DNA of 64,000 nt from Epichloe hybrida. Its lineage: Eukaryota > Ascomycota > Sordariomycetes > Hypocreales > Clavicipitaceae. This document shows positions 35,169 through 46,392 of this stretch, piece by piece. Position numbers and translations under genes: made by a program. The notes under the pieces were generated by a model. That model worked only from the letters and a program-made list of their open reading frames with translations, ran no database searches and was not told the DNA's origin. Every line of letters starts with the position of its first letter. Within the stretch, counting starts at the first letter, position 1. Where the stretch lies: assembly GCA_019022495.1 (NCBI GenBank), contig JAFEKR010000028.1:186001-250000 (forward strand), read 5' to 3'.

Positions 35169-35975
35169 GTTGCTGATTGTTCGTTGAGTTGAAAAGCTGG
35201 ACAATGTGTGACGTTTGAGAACTGACTACGTTCACAGATTGAAGAAATGAGAGGGCCAAACAAGCGATAGCATATGCGGCTCATGTGTTGTAGAAGCAAT
35301 AGAAGGCTAAACCCGGCTGCCGGCTGGGTTGTTCGGGGAGCTGTGCTATCTACGGAGTATGGAAAAACTGTTTAACTCGCCGGGTCCGGAGAGCAGTGAT
35401 GTGTGTAAACTGCGGCAGCGGCGTGCGGACGGACCACTTGTGACTCCCTTCGGCGGCCACGATTTGGTATTGACTTGAGATAGATGGCAAACAAATTGTT
35501 GGAAGAACGAAAGCGCTTTTACCCACGGCCTCTGAGCGCTTTTAAGAATTGCTCGGACTTTTTCTAAATTCTTACACGGTTAGGTATCTTGCATCAATGT
35601 TCAACAAATTGTCAACAAGACGGAATAGAACGCAGCTATGACGCCAACTGCACGTGCTTCCATGGGCAGCGCAGCCAATTTCTGCCATCCACACCGCCTG
35701 ATTCTTCGCAACTTCCTTCCTTCATTTGTGTGGATCCTCAACAATCATATTTCTGTTCTGCAATCCCAACCCTTACGACTACCAAGGGTTCTCCAACGGC
35801 GTCGCCACTCAAGCTACATCATGGCAAGATCGTCCAAAAACTCTTTGACGGTTTGATATCTTGCGAATGCTCATTTTGGCATCATCACTGCGATAGAGAG
35901 GGCACAACAGCTCTTGTGTGATTGTGCTTGAAAACTGATTGGCAGCGTGTTGGCGTGTTAGCGTGTTGGCGTGTC
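35169..35975. other. Divergent intergenic region
   Basis: Upstream of both the HAD gene and the 834-residue orphan gene. One TACGGAGTAT copy at 35351. A 9-11-nt GCGTGTTGGC-type repeat (three to four copies) sits directly before the orphan start at 35944-35974. No gene. Confidence 0.5.
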
Positions 35976-38480
35976 ATGGCCCAGGCAGTACCAGCAGCAT
36001 CCACTCTCCCAAGCGGTGGTCTTGGCTTGGCGAAACTCTCTGAAAAGGAGGCGTTCGAGCTTGGACAGTACGAGAAGATCATACAGATTCGCGATGCTAT
36101 CATCTCTGGCAAACATCCCACCATCACTCTCCACCGCAGCTCGAAGGCGTCTTCTGATTCACTGATACACCCCCCGCGAAATGTCTCGCACTCAAAGGCG
36201 CCACGTCAAAGGCAGGACAATAATGGTTCTGCATCCATAGTGCCTAGTCGGCCTGAGGTCACGGCCCAACCCGAGCTGAACCCGATAGTCCTGGAAGAAT
36301 CCGATCAGCTTGTCAAAGCCGAGCTGCAGATTCAGAGACAACGGTTGGAGCGTGCTTTGAAAGATGAGGCTGAGCAACGTTATGTTGAGAAAACAGGATA
36401 TGCTGAACCGTCCTCAGAGCTCGATTTATCTGACGTTCTGGCCAAGGCTCTCGTTATAGTTAAAGCTACTGCTGCTCCTGCTGCTGATAGCGAGAAGTTG
36501 AACGCTAATGCCGAATCTACGACTGACTCTTTCGACGAAAGCACCTTTTACTCGTCTCGCCATGATACGCCCGAGTCTCATGTTGTCTCGCACATACGTA
36601 ATTCGTCTGAAGATGTACGAGCTACTGACGTTCATCCACAACATGAAGAATCTTCGCAGCAACCCGGCAAGCAGCCCCAGCCACCCCCTGGCCCAGCCGC
36701 CGATTCTGTCAAAGTCGCCCATCCCCCACCCACGGCCGAAAGAAGCGATCTTTCTGCAGCAGCGAACGCAACCTTGACTTCGCACATGAGTATCGTTCCC
36801 GGCCTGAACAACTATGTTCAGGCCACAGGTGTCACGAAAGATCCTACCCAGACCGTGAGTGGTGTCGGTAGCCAGTCAGATGCCCTTACGCAAGGCGATT
36901 TGCGGACTTCCAAATCCCAGATGCCCATGAGTAATGTCCAAGTTCCTCGCGACAGTCGTTATGAGACTCATCCTCCTTCTCCCCTTATTCGAAACCATAA
37001 TACTCTGCAACCTTTCGCCCCCCAACCAACGCATCCTTCTTCCGTCAGTGCCTTGGCAGCAACTTCATCAATTGTTCATGGTGCTTCACATGCTGCTGGT
37101 TATCGCAGTGCTGTTGCAACCCCGGCACAGGTCGCAGCACTACGAACTGAACAACATGTTGTCACAAGCCCCGATAGTTCATCACAAGGCGGGAAGAAGA
37201 AGGACAAGAAGAAAAAGAGGAAGGCTGAGAAGCAAGGCGGTATTGGTCCGGAAAGCGTTTCGTTTGTCAAACAAGAGCCTCGATCGCCATCTCCGCTCAA
37301 TGCCCCTTCCTATATTCGCCCGAGTAAGCGTGCGAGACACACACAGGACCAGTCTGCCGCCCTTGAATACGAACCAAGGTATGATCCAGCCAGTGCTCAT
37401 GATGCTGGTGCTCAATTTGTTTCACGGTCTGTAAGGGACCATGCCATACCGATAGGCCATGCTACGACAGCTACCTATCAACGACCCTACGGCCCCGCTG
37501 CGACTGGAGAACCACGATATAGCAGTGGCCGGTACTATGAGGAACAAGTGATTGCCAGCGAAGGGCCTCGGCACCACGATGGCCGTCCCATTGATCATAC
37601 AACCCACTACCTGGGCAGACCGGCCCCAGCGTCAGGACCAGTCTCCCAAGTCATGCTGGCTGAATCTCGGCCCATGAGTTCGCGTCCATATCGGGAATTC
37701 CAAGATGGTTCTCGTATGATTGCTCATCCTGACGGAGAAACATTTGTTGCGCCCCCACGGCCCGCGCCGGCGAGGGTACTGGTCGATGCTTATGGACGTG
37801 AGTACGTTGAGCCATCCCATCATCCTTCCTCCCGGTTGTCCGTGGCATCTCCCTCAAGACATGGAGACCACGAAGTAGTATACGAGCGATTGCCTCCTCG
37901 AGCCGTTTCCCGTCACCCCTTGCCCGGGTCCTACGAAGATGGTGGCGTGATTTACACAGCACCCCCTCAAGCATATGCTTTGCCACGGCGTATCGTCACG
38001 CAACCCGAATATACCACTCGCGACTACAGGGACCTGCGTCCACGGGAATTCTCATCAAGACCTCTACCAGCTCAAGGAGAATTTGTGCAGGTGTTGGCTC
38101 CCAATGAGCGGCGATATGGTGAGGATGGCTACGGTGCAAGGCCTACAAGTGTTCGGCCAGTGGATAGTGTGCACTACCAGATGCCTCCCGATTATGGACG
38201 ACTCCATAGCGTACGCCCTGAACTGCCTGTCGCGGCAGAATACAGAGCGAGCGTTCATCCGGATAGTCGCCGTGAGATTTTACAGCCATATATGAGAGAC
38301 TATCGTCCTGCTCCAGCCCAGGAACCCGCCATGCAACGAGCATATAGTGTTCGCCCACCGGATCCTCCTCAAAGCGGCCCGCTTCGTGGGGTAGATGAAA
38401 GTGCTTTCGTCGAGCGGCCAAGCGGTGCTACTCAGGAGATAGTGTACGCAGATGACGGCAGGCGAGAGTACTATAGATAA
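35976..38480 (+). CDS. Large disordered protein, not recognised
   Basis: Intronless frame of 834 residues from the ATG at 35976; codon use and lack of stops over 2.5 kb support coding. I did not recognise the family. Residues 15-50 form the most ordered part (L-S-E-K-E-A-F-E-L-G-Q-Y-E-K-I-I), probably helical. About 108-135 is a charged coiled coil (Q-L-V-K-A-E-L-Q-I-Q-R-Q-R-L-E). A basic cluster near 405-415 (K-K-K-D-K-K-K-K-R-K) could be a nuclear import signal. The C-terminal half is rich in Arg, Pro, Tyr and Ser with many R-P-x-Y type segments. A nuclear, chromatin- or RNA-related role would be consistent, but this is only inference from composition. It shares a divergent upstream region with the HAD nucleotidase gene. 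Confidence 0.75.
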   Translation: MAQAVPAASTLPSGGLGLAKLSEKEAFELGQYEKIIQIRDAIISGKHPTITLHRSSKASSDSLIHPPRNVSHSKAPRQRQDNNGSASIVPSRPEVTAQPELNPIVLEESDQLVKAELQIQRQRLERALKDEAEQRYVEKTGYAEPSSELDLSDVLAKALVIVKATAAPAADSEKLNANAESTTDSFDESTFYSSRHDTPESHVVSHIRNSSEDVRATDVHPQHEESSQQPGKQPQPPPGPAADSVKVAHPPPTAERSDLSAAANATLTSHMSIVPGLNNYVQATGVTKDPTQTVSGVGSQSDALTQGDLRTSKSQMPMSNVQVPRDSRYETHPPSPLIRNHNTLQPFAPQPTHPSSVSALAATSSIVHGASHAAGYRSAVATPAQVAALRTEQHVVTSPDSSSQGGKKKDKKKKRKAEKQGGIGPESVSFVKQEPRSPSPLNAPSYIRPSKRARHTQDQSAALEYEPRYDPASAHDAGAQFVSRSVRDHAIPIGHATTATYQRPYGPAATGEPRYSSGRYYEEQVIASEGPRHHDGRPIDHTTHYLGRPAPASGPVSQVMLAESRPMSSRPYREFQDGSRMIAHPDGETFVAPPRPAPARVLVDAYGREYVEPSHHPSSRLSVASPSRHGDHEVVYERLPPRAVSRHPLPGSYEDGGVIYTAPPQAYALPRRIVTQPEYTTRDYRDLRPREFSSRPLPAQGEFVQVLAPNERRYGEDGYGARPTSVRPVDSVHYQMPPDYGRLHSVRPELPVAAEYRASVHPDSRREILQPYMRDYRPAPAQEPAMQRAYSVRPPDPPQSGPLRGVDESAFVERPSGATQEIVYADDGRREYYR

Positions 38481-41395
38481 ATTGGAAGCATTTGGATCGA
38501 ATAAAACTTCCTTGCAGATTTGTAACCAATCAAGTGTGATTCAAAGTCGACATGTTGTAATCCCAAATACAGAGTACAGGGTTCTAACATGTTTCGGTCC
38601 GGATCTGACCCCATAAGCGCCTTTTACCGTCGTGATAAGTCGGATAGATATACAATACCATTCTTTAAGTTGATTGCAGAGACGTTTGGCGCGAGAGAAT
38701 GGTGATGACAGGAAACCAACGCGGAGACTCGGGCCATGTTCAGGGCAAAGGTTCGCAAGGTCTAGGTCGTGTTTGCCCGGTGTGGGAGAGGCCGCTCAGA
38801 GATGGCACAATCACGCTTATTAGGAGCGCAATAAGCTACGAGCTAATAATATGTGGGGACGTACCCCAAAAAGTCGTTTTTGGCTCACAACGCGATGAGA
38901 TAAGGAGACGCGGCCCGTTCGAACCAGTGACACCACCACCGAACGGCTGAGCCGCCTCACTCATTTCCACCCACCTCACTGTCTGGCGCGCTGCACGGCA
39001 TTGACACATATGTGTACATTAATTGGCTAATAAATGCAAGATGATAATACACGACAGCGTTGGCGTGGTTTGTTTGCTACCAGCAAGAGTTGCTCACTTG
39101 AAAGTCTCGGGGCTAACCTCGACGTTAGCCACCCGCCCGCAGGGCCGCAGGGGGGCGGGGAAAGAGGCAGCGGTGGCTTTTTACTCGATCGATGCGCGGA
39201 CGCCTCTTCGCTTTTGTCGGCAGTAGCAGAAGAAGTGACGACGGACGAGAAAACATGCCTCCGATCCTGTCACGACCTCCTCTAGCTAGTCGTACGCATC
39301 ATATGCGGAACCCAGGATTTTTGTATCCTGTTTGAACTGGTATCCGAATCACTCTTTTTGCTTTGTGAGACAACGAGTACGTTTACATGGCATGGCGGGT
39401 TTGAAGGCAAAGACACCCTCCTCCTTCTGTTCCAAGCCCGAGACGCGATGTCAGAAACATTGTTTTTTTGCTGTTTCCTCCTGCAAGGAGCGGAGCACAC
39501 GGCTGTGCTGGCTGTGGCCAGGCTTGAAAGACCAATTGGCATTGACTAACTTATAAGTTAGGGTGTCGTAGCTCTGCCAGCCAGGCAGGTGTGGTATTTT
39601 TTTTGATGGGTGGTGGGCCGTGGCAAGGTGGCATGCAACCGCGTGGATGTCAATTTTTGTTGGCAAGTTGTTGGTGTGGCAGCGCGATGCCATTTTCCAG
39701 TTGGTCGTGCCTGCATACGGACTACTCCGTACTGGAATACAAGGCAGTCGATTGATTGACTGCCTGCGCTGTGGCCAGGATCAACTAACTGCCTGGGCAT
39801 CGCCCCCCTTCCCTCAATCAACCCCCCCCTCCCCCTTCGCTACAAAGAAGTCAGGGCAGAGTGTTTTACCGACAACTGTCTCTACCCGTGATAAAAAGCA
39901 GCCATCAGCCATTGAACATGTGAACATGCAAGCCTTCTTGGATATTAATAGTTGGACGGCAAGGGGAGGGGGGGCAGTTGAGTTAGCGGCGGACCGGGAA
40001 GCCGTCGACCTCAACCACCCATCCCAGCAGCTTTGTTACTCCGTATTACATAATCCGTACATGTACGAAGATCCCACCTCGCCGAGCAATTGCCTGCTTT
40101 TCGTGCCAACTGGGACTGAGAAATATGACAGCCCTTCATCCCTGCCCCATGCCCTGGGGGCCGGGGCTCAGCCACCAGACTTCTTCTGGCTGCTGCTGCT
40201 GCTGCTGGCTGAGACCAGCACACCAGGAGGGCATCAGGCAGTCCCTCATCCCGGATATCCTAACCTCGAGCCTCTTCTACTACGGAGTAGTTGTGCATAG
40301 AGGTAATACATGGAGCACTCGGTACGGAGTACAAGTGCAGCACTCACGTCGTCTCGCTTGGTCGATTGGCTCTTCCAGATTTCCGGACGTGCTGGTGCTC
40401 GGTGCTCGGTGCTGGAGTATGTATGCACATCCATCCGTACGGCTCCACGCTAACAACCCTAAGTGGTGTACTCTGTATTTGGTGTGCTACGATGCTTGGA
40501 CGCGTTATTGTATTTGCTGCTGTAACTTGATGCGCTACTACATAATCCGTACGCATCGTATGAGCCCAGCAGCTGTGCCAGTCAGTCTTTGCAAATTGGT
40601 CCAAAGCGTCATGTCCTGATGCTGTCTCGTCTCGTCTGCCTGGTCGTCCGTCCGTCTGCCTGGCCGTCCGTCTGCCCGCCCGTCCGTCTACCTGTCTGGG
40701 TGTGTCGGTCAGTTTTCTGCGCCTTTGATTGTGTAGGAAGCATCATCATCAGAGACTCTGTGACCACATGCAGTCAGTCGAGCGGTTCCCTCCAATGCTT
40801 TTTTGGATGCCGAATCACCAGGTGCCAGGCCCTGTCCCAGCCCAGGATTGCCAGTGCGTTTGAGCTCCACTCCAGTCTACTCCACCCTTTGAGCAACTCG
40901 CTCAGCCGGGCCAGACTCCTCCTCCGTCTTCCTCTCTTCTCTGTTTCTGCTCAACACCTCCAACAAAACATCAGCTTCACGCGAAAAAAAGACGACTTGG
41001 GAAGAGATTCACGAATCAATCCTTCTTTTCTCTCTTTCTTTTCTTCTCCTCCCCTCTGCTTTCCCCACCCCACCCCTTGGGCTTTTGTTTTCTTCTCCTC
41101 CCTGCACGGTACCCGAACTCACTTTTTCGTTTTCGATATCCCCGATATCCCTCTCGTTTCTTTCTTCGACGGCCTGCTTCCGAGTTCAATCTTCTTTATT
41201 CAACTAGCTTCTCCAGTCGGCCTGTGTTCCCCTGCTTTGTGATACCCTCGCATCCGGCTCGCTATCAGCCGAATTTCGCCGTCGCCCCGTGTCGTTAGAG
41301 TCGTATGTTGCCCTTTCCGCGCTCGTTATAACTCTTTCCACCCTTTGTGGCCGAGATCAGTCCCTCTAGCACTCGATTTTCGTCCCTGCCTCAAC
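38481..41395. other. Gene-poor region, 2.9 kb
   Basis: No gene supported. Open frames such as 39620-40300 (plus) look random. Contents: repeats of CTGCTG (40189-40207) and GGTGCTC (40392-40412), a degenerate GTCCGTCTGCC repeat at 40645-40692, and four TACGGAGT/ACTCCGTA copies (39723, 40037, 40281, 40323). From about 40900 it turns C/T-rich, probably the promoter and long leader of the KH-domain gene. Confidence 0.5.
38500..38505 (+). terminator. AATAAA polyadenylation signal
   Basis: An AATAAA hexamer 20 nt past the stop of the 834-residue gene, in position to serve as its cleavage and polyadenylation signal. Fungal signals are loose, so this is suggestive only. Confidence 0.4.
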
Positions 41396-44300
41396 ATGAA
41401 TAAACTGGCAAACATGCGTCACTGGTCCGAGCGGATGAGCCCAAACTTTGGAATGGGCCGCCCCAACATGCCCTTGAACGGCCTCAATCCACACCCCAAG
41501 AACGCAGCCCAATCTGCCGGTCCCATCAGCTCACCACAGGCTGCCGACGCTACCATTCACTATTCTTTCAATGTCCCCTTTGCCTCCGATTTAGCCGGAC
41601 CCGATACCGAGGATATTGTTCACGCCACGACCGATGCTGTCTTGCGGTGGACGCACCCTGCGGATGCCCCCGATGATGTGCAGGTTCATGAGCTGCCCGT
41701 TCATGCCCAGAATCTGGCCAATCTCGGAAGACTTTGTCGAGACTTGTCCGCTGGGCCGTTGCCCATTGATGCACACGTCGTTTCTTCCTTTCCCAAGAGC
41801 GGCAGAGGTCAAGCTACCACTGTGTGCCTTTCGGGCTCTCCCGAACTAGTTCACAAAAGTAGAGAGACCATCCTCAACGAGATCCCCATCGCCATGGTAT
41901 GCGTTCCGTCCTGCGTCTGCCTTGAAGAGCGTCTAGCTTTTTGAACCCAGACTTTTACTAGTCACTTTTTTTTTATATATACCAAATTGCTTGTCTAACC
42001 AAATCAAACTTGACAGCGTTGCACAACAATCGACATTGATGGCAATTTAGTCTGTGATCTTAATGCCGGTGTGCTCAAAAAGCCCGTCGTAGAGACCCTA
42101 GACTACATTTCGACCTTTTGTGGCGTGGATATTTTCCTGCTTGGTCCAAAGTTGACACCCATTGTTGATGGCATGATGGGTGATTCGGAGATGCGGATGG
42201 ATCAGCGATGGAGAGTGGCCATCTATGGAGATATTCTCTCGTCAGAGCACGCCAAGGCTCGAGTCTTGATCCACATTGATACTCTGGTACGACTGATGAC
42301 TACTCTCAGCTTCTCGAGGAATCTTCCTTTGCCCGGTGATCGAGGTTGCTAACCTTTCTCTGCTGCAGCTTGGCCGTGTAGTTGATGCCACGAGGATCGA
42401 ACTATCCCTCCATCAGCTCGTATGTGGCCGTCATCGCAAGAACATCAAATTGATCGAGTCATCCACCGGAACCGCCATTTACTTCCCACCCTTGTTCTCG
42501 CAGATGTATCGGTATTGCCCACAGAACGCTACCCGTCGTGACCCAACGGATATTTTCATCACTGGTGACACCCCCCAAGCAATCGAGCTTGCCAAGCAGA
42601 AGTTGCATGAGACTGTGTCTAGAATTCGACTCTATGTCAAGGATGTGACTATCCCAGCTGCCAAGATCGATAGTATTCTTCTTGGCCGTCTCGACAAGGT
42701 TCGCAAAATTCTTGAGGCCAACGGCACCTACATCATGTTCCCTCCACTGGCTTGCCAGCGAACAACGGTACGAGTACAGGGAAGCGAAGGATTGCCGGTG
42801 GAACGTACTGTCCGAGAGCTCATGTCTCTGGTAAGTTGTTCTAGTGTCCAAAAAAATTACGCCCTCATAACTCTCACTGACATTCCCGCAATCAGGCTGG
42901 GCAATTCTATGGAGCTGGGTGGTACATCCAACAATCAGAAGTCAGGCAACAACCTCCTGTCGCCGATATACGAACGATGCTGTCCGATATTTGTGCCAAC
43001 GCAGAGGCAGATTTGTCGTACGACAAGATGAGCTTTACTATCACTGGGTCAGATGACGCCGTCAAATGTGCACTGACCGTGATCTCGGACCTCAAGTTTG
43101 TCACGCAGGCTCAATACCAGATTCGTGTCAAGATTGAGCTTGCCAATGAGCACAAAGAATTTGTCAGTGGAAAAAAGAACGGGAAGATCAACAAGATCAT
43201 GGGACAGAGTAAGTCATTCTTTCGATGTATATCAGGCCAATCCGTTTTGCCGAACTGATTGAAATGAAACAGGCAATGTGCAAATTATCTTTGATGGCTT
43301 TAACGAGTACAACTTCAACATTGATGTCATGGCTGCTAGTTACGACTCCATGAAACAAGGTTTGGCTTTGGTTGAACAGGAGATGCCCGCGTCCATCTCT
43401 TTCCATGTTCCAGATCAGTACCACAAGCGCATAATTGGGATTGGTGGTCAGCATATTCAGCGAATCATGAAGAAGCATTCTGTCTTTGTTAAATTTTCCA
43501 ATGCAATGGACAGAGGTGGGATGGGACGCGAGGATGATGACATTAAGGTCGACAATGTCATTTGCCGCACCCCTGCTCGTAACGCCCAAAACTTGGATGC
43601 TGTCAAGAATGAGATTCTTGAAATGGTTGATCGTGCTGTAAGTACATTTGATGCCAGTTGTGACACGCAATCTAAGGGGGGAAAGGCTGACAAGATGCGA
43701 CAGGATTCCGAGTACACGACGCAAATAGCAAGCATTGATCGCTTGTATCATCGCGAGCTTATTGCCCGCCTTCCTGACGTCGACGAGTTGGAACAGAAAT
43801 TCAACTGCAAGATCAATTTTCCTAGCACTGAAGAAGCTAGTGACGAAGTTACCGTCACCGGCCCCCAATGGCAGGTCCCTCACTGCGTGGACGAGCTCCT
43901 GGGAATGGTTCCCGACAAGCACGAACTAATCCTCGCCCGCACTGGCGATTTGGTCAAATTTTTGGAATCGCCCGACTTTGCTACCGACCTGGTATCAAAG
44001 CTCAAGGCCCAATATGAAGTGGAGGTCACGGTACATCAAAATCCTGACGAGCTCACTGAGGACGGGTCCCCCACCATGACCCTGATTTGGGGATTCACCC
44101 GTAACAATGCGGGCGGGCTGCGCGATGCCATCGATTTCCTGCAGGCTCAAATGGCTGCTGCTACAGTTGAAGCAACTATTGTCAAGGGATCTATTCCCCG
44201 TCCGATATCCGATTCGTTCGAAGACTCCCTTCAATACTTCGACTCTAAACTTCTCCAGCATGCTCCTGCTTCATCTTCAACCGACTCACCCGTAAAGACG

Positions 44301-44723
44301 GGCTTTGGAGCTGAGGTGGCTCGGGAGCGAAGCAGCATACTCGACCGTCTTCGCAAGCCCGGTAGCATGACATCCATCTCGGCGTTCCTTGACCGGAGAA
44401 AGAACAGCTCCCATTCCATGAACAGCAGCTTTTTCAAGGGATCGAGCAACGTTTCCAAGTCTTCGCTCATTTCCATTGAGTCTACACGGAGTTTCAATGC
44501 TGATCGCAACCCTTGGAACGACAGTGGGGTCAACTTGGCCGAGGACGAAAACCCTTGGGCACCCCGACCGTTCAGCAAGCACATGGACAGCAAGTTGGCA
44601 ATTCCTCTTCCTGGTGATGTGACACCTCGCCACAACACCCGCGCCTCTGGAGACAGTGGCCGACCATCTACTTCTCACTCTTTGAATTCAGGATACCCCG
44701 GTCCCATTGGGCCTTTCCGTTGA
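41396..44723 (+). CDS. Multi-KH domain RNA-binding protein
   Basis: Probable RNA-binding regulator with several K-homology domains. Exons 41396-41896, 42017-42286, 42369-42830, 42896-43208, 43273-43637 and 43704-44723 give 976 residues. A classical KH core with the G-x-x-G loop is clear near residue 570 (R-I-I-G-I-G-G-Q-H-I-Q-R-I-M), and another near 276 (C-G-R-H-R-K-N-I-K-L-I). Degenerate KH-like segments (E-A-N-G-T-Y-I-M-F-P-P near 370; residues 630-700) lack the loop. The last 200 residues are Ser-rich and disordered with R-N-P-W-N and E-N-P-W-A-P motifs. The fifth intron (43638-43703) is 66 nt, in frame and without a stop, so its retention would add 22 residues. The arrangement is like fungal Vigilin/Mug60-type proteins, although the exact family is uncertain. 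Confidence 0.85.
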
Positions 44724-46392
44724 GACGTTGTTCAACTTAGAAACGACTACACGCGCATACCCCGGCTGGATATACCCTCTCGCACTACAAAAGAATACCC
44801 CTGAAAGTCTCGATTTACATTGGTCGATTTTTCGTGTCTTGTTTTGAGTTTGACATGTAAATCGAGTTATGTTCATGTTGTCGTCTTTGTTTTATGCCCC
44901 GTATATGGTTCACGAGATCTGTTTTGGCTTTTTAGTCTTCTTTTTTTTTTTGGTTACCTTTAGGACGGTTCTGGTCTTGATGACTGGGATTGGTCCCCGT
45001 TTTATACCCACAAGTTCAACAAAGAAATGGCTGCGGCACAAAATCTGAAGAAATACCCTGGTGCGGATGCAGATGATACATGATATGTGCGGGGTTTGGT
45101 GGATTTTAACTTCAAATTTGTCGATCCTTGCTGCAGTAAAAGTGTACTCCGGTGTGCAATGGGATTGAACATCGATATACACGGAGCCGTTGTTTGGCAT
45201 GTTTGTTTATCATCGTGGGGCACAATGGCTTTCTTGGAGCAGTGGCACTATTCCGAGTAGATGCTTGATTTCGTCATGCAGATTGATGCGATGATGCCGG
45301 GACGGCAAGATCCACGATGCACACAAACAAGTCATGATGAAAATACACCTGATGACATGTGATTTGCTATCAAAGACACGAAATTATTCCGTCCGTAAAT
45401 CGAAAAGTGCTCCACAGGCATGGTGAAGATGTACAGTGGGTGTAGTCGTATTCCGGCGTATCAGTTTGTGACTGCCACAGTGCTGCGTGCATCAAGCATG
45501 TCTCGTCTTGCTTCCTTGTCGGCACATGATTTTTTGCGCCTTCATCTTTCGAGAAATGAAAATTTATCGTGTCTTCAGTGTATCTTGATGAATCGCCCAT
45601 GCCAGACTTGCGGACGCTGATAAGGTCATGGCAGCCATGGCCCACAAAGCACAATACTGCCGTCTCCCATGGGTCCCCACCTGTCGAAGAGGAGCAGTGA
45701 GTGTGGTGCAGGTACGGTACAGGTACACACTGTGTGCGTGTACGCGTCGTAATAAGTCGTAGTCGTGCGGAGTGCATGTAGTCGCCCAGTCACTCAGACT
45801 CTGCTCTAATTTGATTTGATTTAATATCTCTTATCCCGGCCTTCCGTCATTCGTCCTCCGTCATCCATTTTCCTCTTTCCCTTCTGCCAACTCCCACTCC
45901 GTGCTTCCTTCCTCTTGCTTCTCCCTCGCTCTTACTCCTACCCCTCAAAACAGGATCCAATCCTCCCAAACAACTCAACAACTTCGGTCGCATCTCACAG
46001 GTACGACAAGAGTGCATTTTATTCTACCCCTTCCCTATTCCCGGTTCTGGTTCTAGTCCTAGTCATCTTGGCCCTGTTGCTCCTCTCTGCTGCATCTCTG
46101 CATTCTGCATCTCTCCATTTCTCCCTCGTCAGCTGCGTCACTTTATAGACTGGAGGACTATTTGTCCACCTAACTGATCCTGGAAGGCTACATAGCTTGC
46201 CCGATTTTTGAGCTCTGAAGCTTCTGTCGCTTACATTTTGGCCCACTACCCCTTAGATACCAGAATCTTGCGACCCGACCCCTGTTCAACTTCTCCACGA
46301 AGAGAAAAAAACCACACATTTTCAAAAAAAAAAAAAAAAAAAAAAAGAACATTGCGAAAACTACACAAATCGCATATTTACCAATAATCGCC
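44724..46392. other. Intergenic region before the reticulon gene
   Basis: No gene supported. The first part is the 3' flank of the KH gene; from about 45840 the plus strand is C/T-rich, then reaches a 23-nt A tract 46 nt before the reticulon start codon, most likely inside the 5' UTR. The 78-residue frame at 45915-46148 is in this leader and looks random. Confidence 0.5.
46324..46346. repeat. Poly(A) tract, 23 nt
   Basis: Twenty-three A residues, probably in the 5' leader of the reticulon gene. Confidence 0.95.

Noticed and set aside
38880..38940. Possible tRNA T-arm (GTTCGAAC)
   Set aside because: The flanking bases do not pair into a T stem and no acceptor, D or anticodon arms could be drawn.
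39620..40300. 226-codon open frame on the plus strand
   Set aside because: Spans a CTG microsatellite and lacks any recognisable feature.
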